Below are positions 13,662 to 15,293 of a stretch of 15,293 bases of DNA, in pieces. Position numbers and translations under genes: made by a program. The notes beneath the pieces were generated by a model. That model worked only from the letters and a program-made list of their open reading frames with translations. It did not search any database and had not been told where the DNA came from. Location: assembly GCA_033809515.1 (NCBI GenBank), contig JAPXLN010000024.1:1-15293 (forward strand), written 5' to 3'. The stretch's first letter is position 1. Every line of letters starts with the position of its first letter. Origin of the DNA: JAPXLN01 sp033809515 (GTDB lineage: Bacteria; Bacillota; Sulfobacillia; Fermentithermobacillales; Fermentithermobacillaceae).

Positions 13662-15293
13662 CTAGAACCCCAGGGCCACTCCCTCCACCCTTCTGTCCGA
13701 CCCGGCTAACAACGCGCCCGTCTCCGGGTCTTTCATGATAATCTGGGCTCCGCCGCCTCCGGCAAATGGCCCAACGGTCCTGACCGCGTGGCCCAGCTCA
13801 GCCAGGCGGCTCACAGTGTCCTGAGGAAACCGCGACTCCAGGACAAGTCTGGGAGGCCTCCCAAGTCCGATCATGTCGGTACCCGGGGACGATGTCCACC
13901 TGGGGAAGTCCACAGCATCTTGCGGTCCGGCCCCATGGTCCAGCATGAGACTTAGCATCTGCATATTCCATTGGGGCTGCCCATCTCCTCCGGGAGTCCC
14001 GCCTACAATCAGAGGCACGCCATCCATCAGCACCATGTAACAGTTGAGGGTATGCATTGGGCGCTTGCCCGGGGCGATGCAATTGGGGTGGCCGGGTTCC
14101 AGGTTAAAGGACCTGCCTGCACGGTTGTTCAAAAGCACCCCTGTCCCGGGAACCATAACTCCTGACCCGAACGCAAAAGCTATACTGTGGATGAACGAAC
14201 AGCAGTTGCCGGCTTCATCCCAGGCAACGAACGAAGTCGTGTCGGCCCGCCCAGACATGGCGTCGGGGGCTAGGCCGGCCCGTTGGACATGGATTCGCCG
14301 GGAGGCTTCACGAGCATATTCTTTTGACACAAATCGAGATACATCGAACCCCGAAGTCACCGGATCGCCTGCAAAGGAATTGCGGTCGGAGAAGGCTACC
14401 TTCTTGGCCTCCACCATGAGGTGAACAGCCTCGGGAGACCGAGGATCCAGCTTTGCGAGGTCGAAGAGCTCCAGGAGGTTCATTTCTTCCAGGACAACAA
14501 AGCCCGGGGAGACAGGGGCGGTCTCGAGCACAGCATAGCCCCTGTAGTCGGTCTGGATAGGCTCGTACAACGGCGGTGAGTCCTCAAGGTGCCTTTGAAA
14601 CTCATCCCCCAGGAAAGTCCCGCCCATCTGGCCGTTCATCTCATAGAACTTTTCGGCGAAGGCGCCTTTGTATATGAATTCAGCCGCTTGGGAGCCGAAC
14701 TCCCGAAGGGAGCGGGCCAGGTCAGTTTGGCTGAACACGGTACCGGGCCCGGGCGCTTCCCCCCGCGGCAGGAAAACCCTGGAGGCTTCTTCGTACCGTG
14801 AGAGTTTGGCCTTTTGGGCGCGTACGGCCCTCTCAAAACCTGACGAAACCGCAAACCCTTCCTCGGCTATTCTCGCCCCCACCTCAAAGCAGTTCCGCAG
14901 GGAAAATGTGCCGAACTCCCTGCAGGCAAGGTCGTAGGCAAGGGGCGCGCCCGGGACAGCCACCGACATAATGCCGTCCTGGGGAAGGATGGCGCTTTCT
15001 GCACCTGCACCTGCACCTGCGCCTGCACCTGCACCTGCACCTGCTCCTGCGCCTGCGCCTGCGCCTGCAGAGCGTTCGATGGTAGAACCGTCCCCGGCCA
15101 CGCCGCTGCCGTTGAGCGCTGACGTCTTCCCTGTGGCGACATCATAATAGATCAAGAAGGCATCTCCGCCCAACCCACACATATGGGGAAGAACCACGGC
15201 TGTGACCCCTGCCATTGTCAGACAGGCGTCCATGGCATTGCCCCCTGACCGGAGCGCATCCAGCCCCGCCATTGCGGCCAACGGATGGGCAGC
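13662..15293 (-). CDS. Gamma-glutamyltransferase family protein (5' end outside window)
   Basis: This Ntn-hydrolase cleaves itself into large and small subunits and attacks gamma-glutamyl or related amide bonds. The frame stays open to the window edge (AAHPLAAMAGLDALRSGGNAMDA), so probably 20-30 N-terminal residues are missing and any signal peptide cannot be judged. The catalytic threonine should be the first Thr of ADTTSFVAWDEAGN (codon 14238-14240). The motifs GVLLNNRAG and VGGTPGGDGQPQWNMQ (around 13976-14008) supply the expected substrate and oxyanion regions. The latter resembles YwrD-like bacterial members more than the classical periplasmic enzyme. An (Ala-Gly)11 stretch is inserted after GDGSTIERS, where relatives have a short surface loop. 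It is upstream of and co-directional with the regulator; a link to the transported substrate is plausible but unproven. Confidence 0.9.
   Translation of the reverse strand, partial: AAHPLAAMAGLDALRSGGNAMDACLTMAGVTAVVLPHMCGLGGDAFLIYYDVATGKTSALNGSGVAGDGSTIERSAGAGAGAGAGAGAGAGAGAGAGAESAILPQDGIMSVAVPGAPLAYDLACREFGTFSLRNCFEVGARIAEEGFAVSSGFERAVRAQKAKLSRYEEASRVFLPRGEAPGPGTVFSQTDLARSLREFGSQAAEFIYKGAFAEKFYEMNGQMGGTFLGDEFQRHLEDSPPLYEPIQTDYRGYAVLETAPVSPGFVVLEEMNLLELFDLAKLDPRSPEAVHLMVEAKKVAFSDRNSFAGDPVTSGFDVSRFVSKEYAREASRRIHVQRAGLAPDAMSGRADTTSFVAWDEAGNCCSFIHSIAFAFGSGVMVPGTGVLLNNRAGRSFNLEPGHPNCIAPGKRPMHTLNCYMVLMDGVPLIVGGTPGGDGQPQWNMQMLSLMLDHGAGPQDAVDFPRWTSSPGTDMIGLGRPPRLVLESRFPQDTVSRLAELGHAVRTVGPFAGGGGAQIIMKDPETGALLAGSDRRVEGVALGF
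15001..15066 (-). repeat. In-frame hexanucleotide microsatellite in the GGT gene
   Basis: Eleven consecutive 6-base units, plus-strand GCACCT with GCGCCT and one GCTCCT variant, encode (Ala-Gly)11 on the minus strand. Because the unit is two codons, length changes keep the reading frame. The tract would be a flexible surface loop of variable length. Confidence 0.92.

Noticed and set aside
13399..13738. Plus-strand ORFs of 88 and 92 aa over the intergenic repeat
   Set aside because: Pro/Arg-rich translation of a GC-rich repeat in two overlapping frames, with no ribosome binding site or family resemblance.

Overview
The window looks like a chromosomal segment of a moderately GC-rich Bacillota (Clostridia-like) bacterium. 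This rests on strong AGGAGG-type ribosome binding sites, frequent TTG/GTG starts, and a TAXI-type TRAP transporter beside L-lactate-permease and FCD/GntR genes. The taxon is an inference; no rRNA, tRNA or marker gene is present.

Region 1 (1-1073) is a striking non-coding tandem array. A 23-base imperfect palindrome (CACTGG, 11-base loop, CCAGTG) recurs 16 times with a 63-base period. The 40-base segments between copies fall into two recurring sequence classes. A second, two-unit copy lies at 4442-4623, and both arrays end in the same conserved flank.

Region 2 (1249-4415, minus strand) is a cassette enclosed by these two arrays. In transcription order it holds a near-consensus promoter (4387-4415), a decayed leading ORF in three reading frames, a dual-OB-domain protein, two coupled DUF488 proteins (the first ending in a QLSLF motif resembling a sliding-clamp-binding peptide), a possible 47-aa CxxC mini-protein, and a NUDIX hydrolase. 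The content suggests a nucleic-acid- or nucleotide-related (repair or defence-like) function, but this is not demonstrated.

Region 3 (4736-5666, plus strand) holds a RimJ/RimL-type GNAT acetyltransferase with an odd repetitive Cys/acidic tail, and a small CPYC thioredoxin/glutaredoxin-like protein. It converges on region 4.

Region 4 (15293-5834, all minus strand) is a catabolic/transport cluster. In order it holds a 5'-truncated gamma-glutamyltransferase-like Ntn hydrolase (with an (Ala-Gly)11 insertion from a hexanucleotide repeat), an FCD-type GntR regulator with a candidate operator upstream, a TAXI substrate-binding lipoprotein, a fused TRAP permease, a COG1237-type metallo-beta-lactamase-fold protein, a metal-dependent amidohydrolase, and a lactate-permease-family transporter. 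Gaps of 14-15 bases between permease, MBL and amidohydrolase indicate one operon. The likely theme is regulated uptake of a small organic acid or amide/peptide-like compound, its hydrolysis, and transport of a carboxylate; the substrate cannot be read from sequence.
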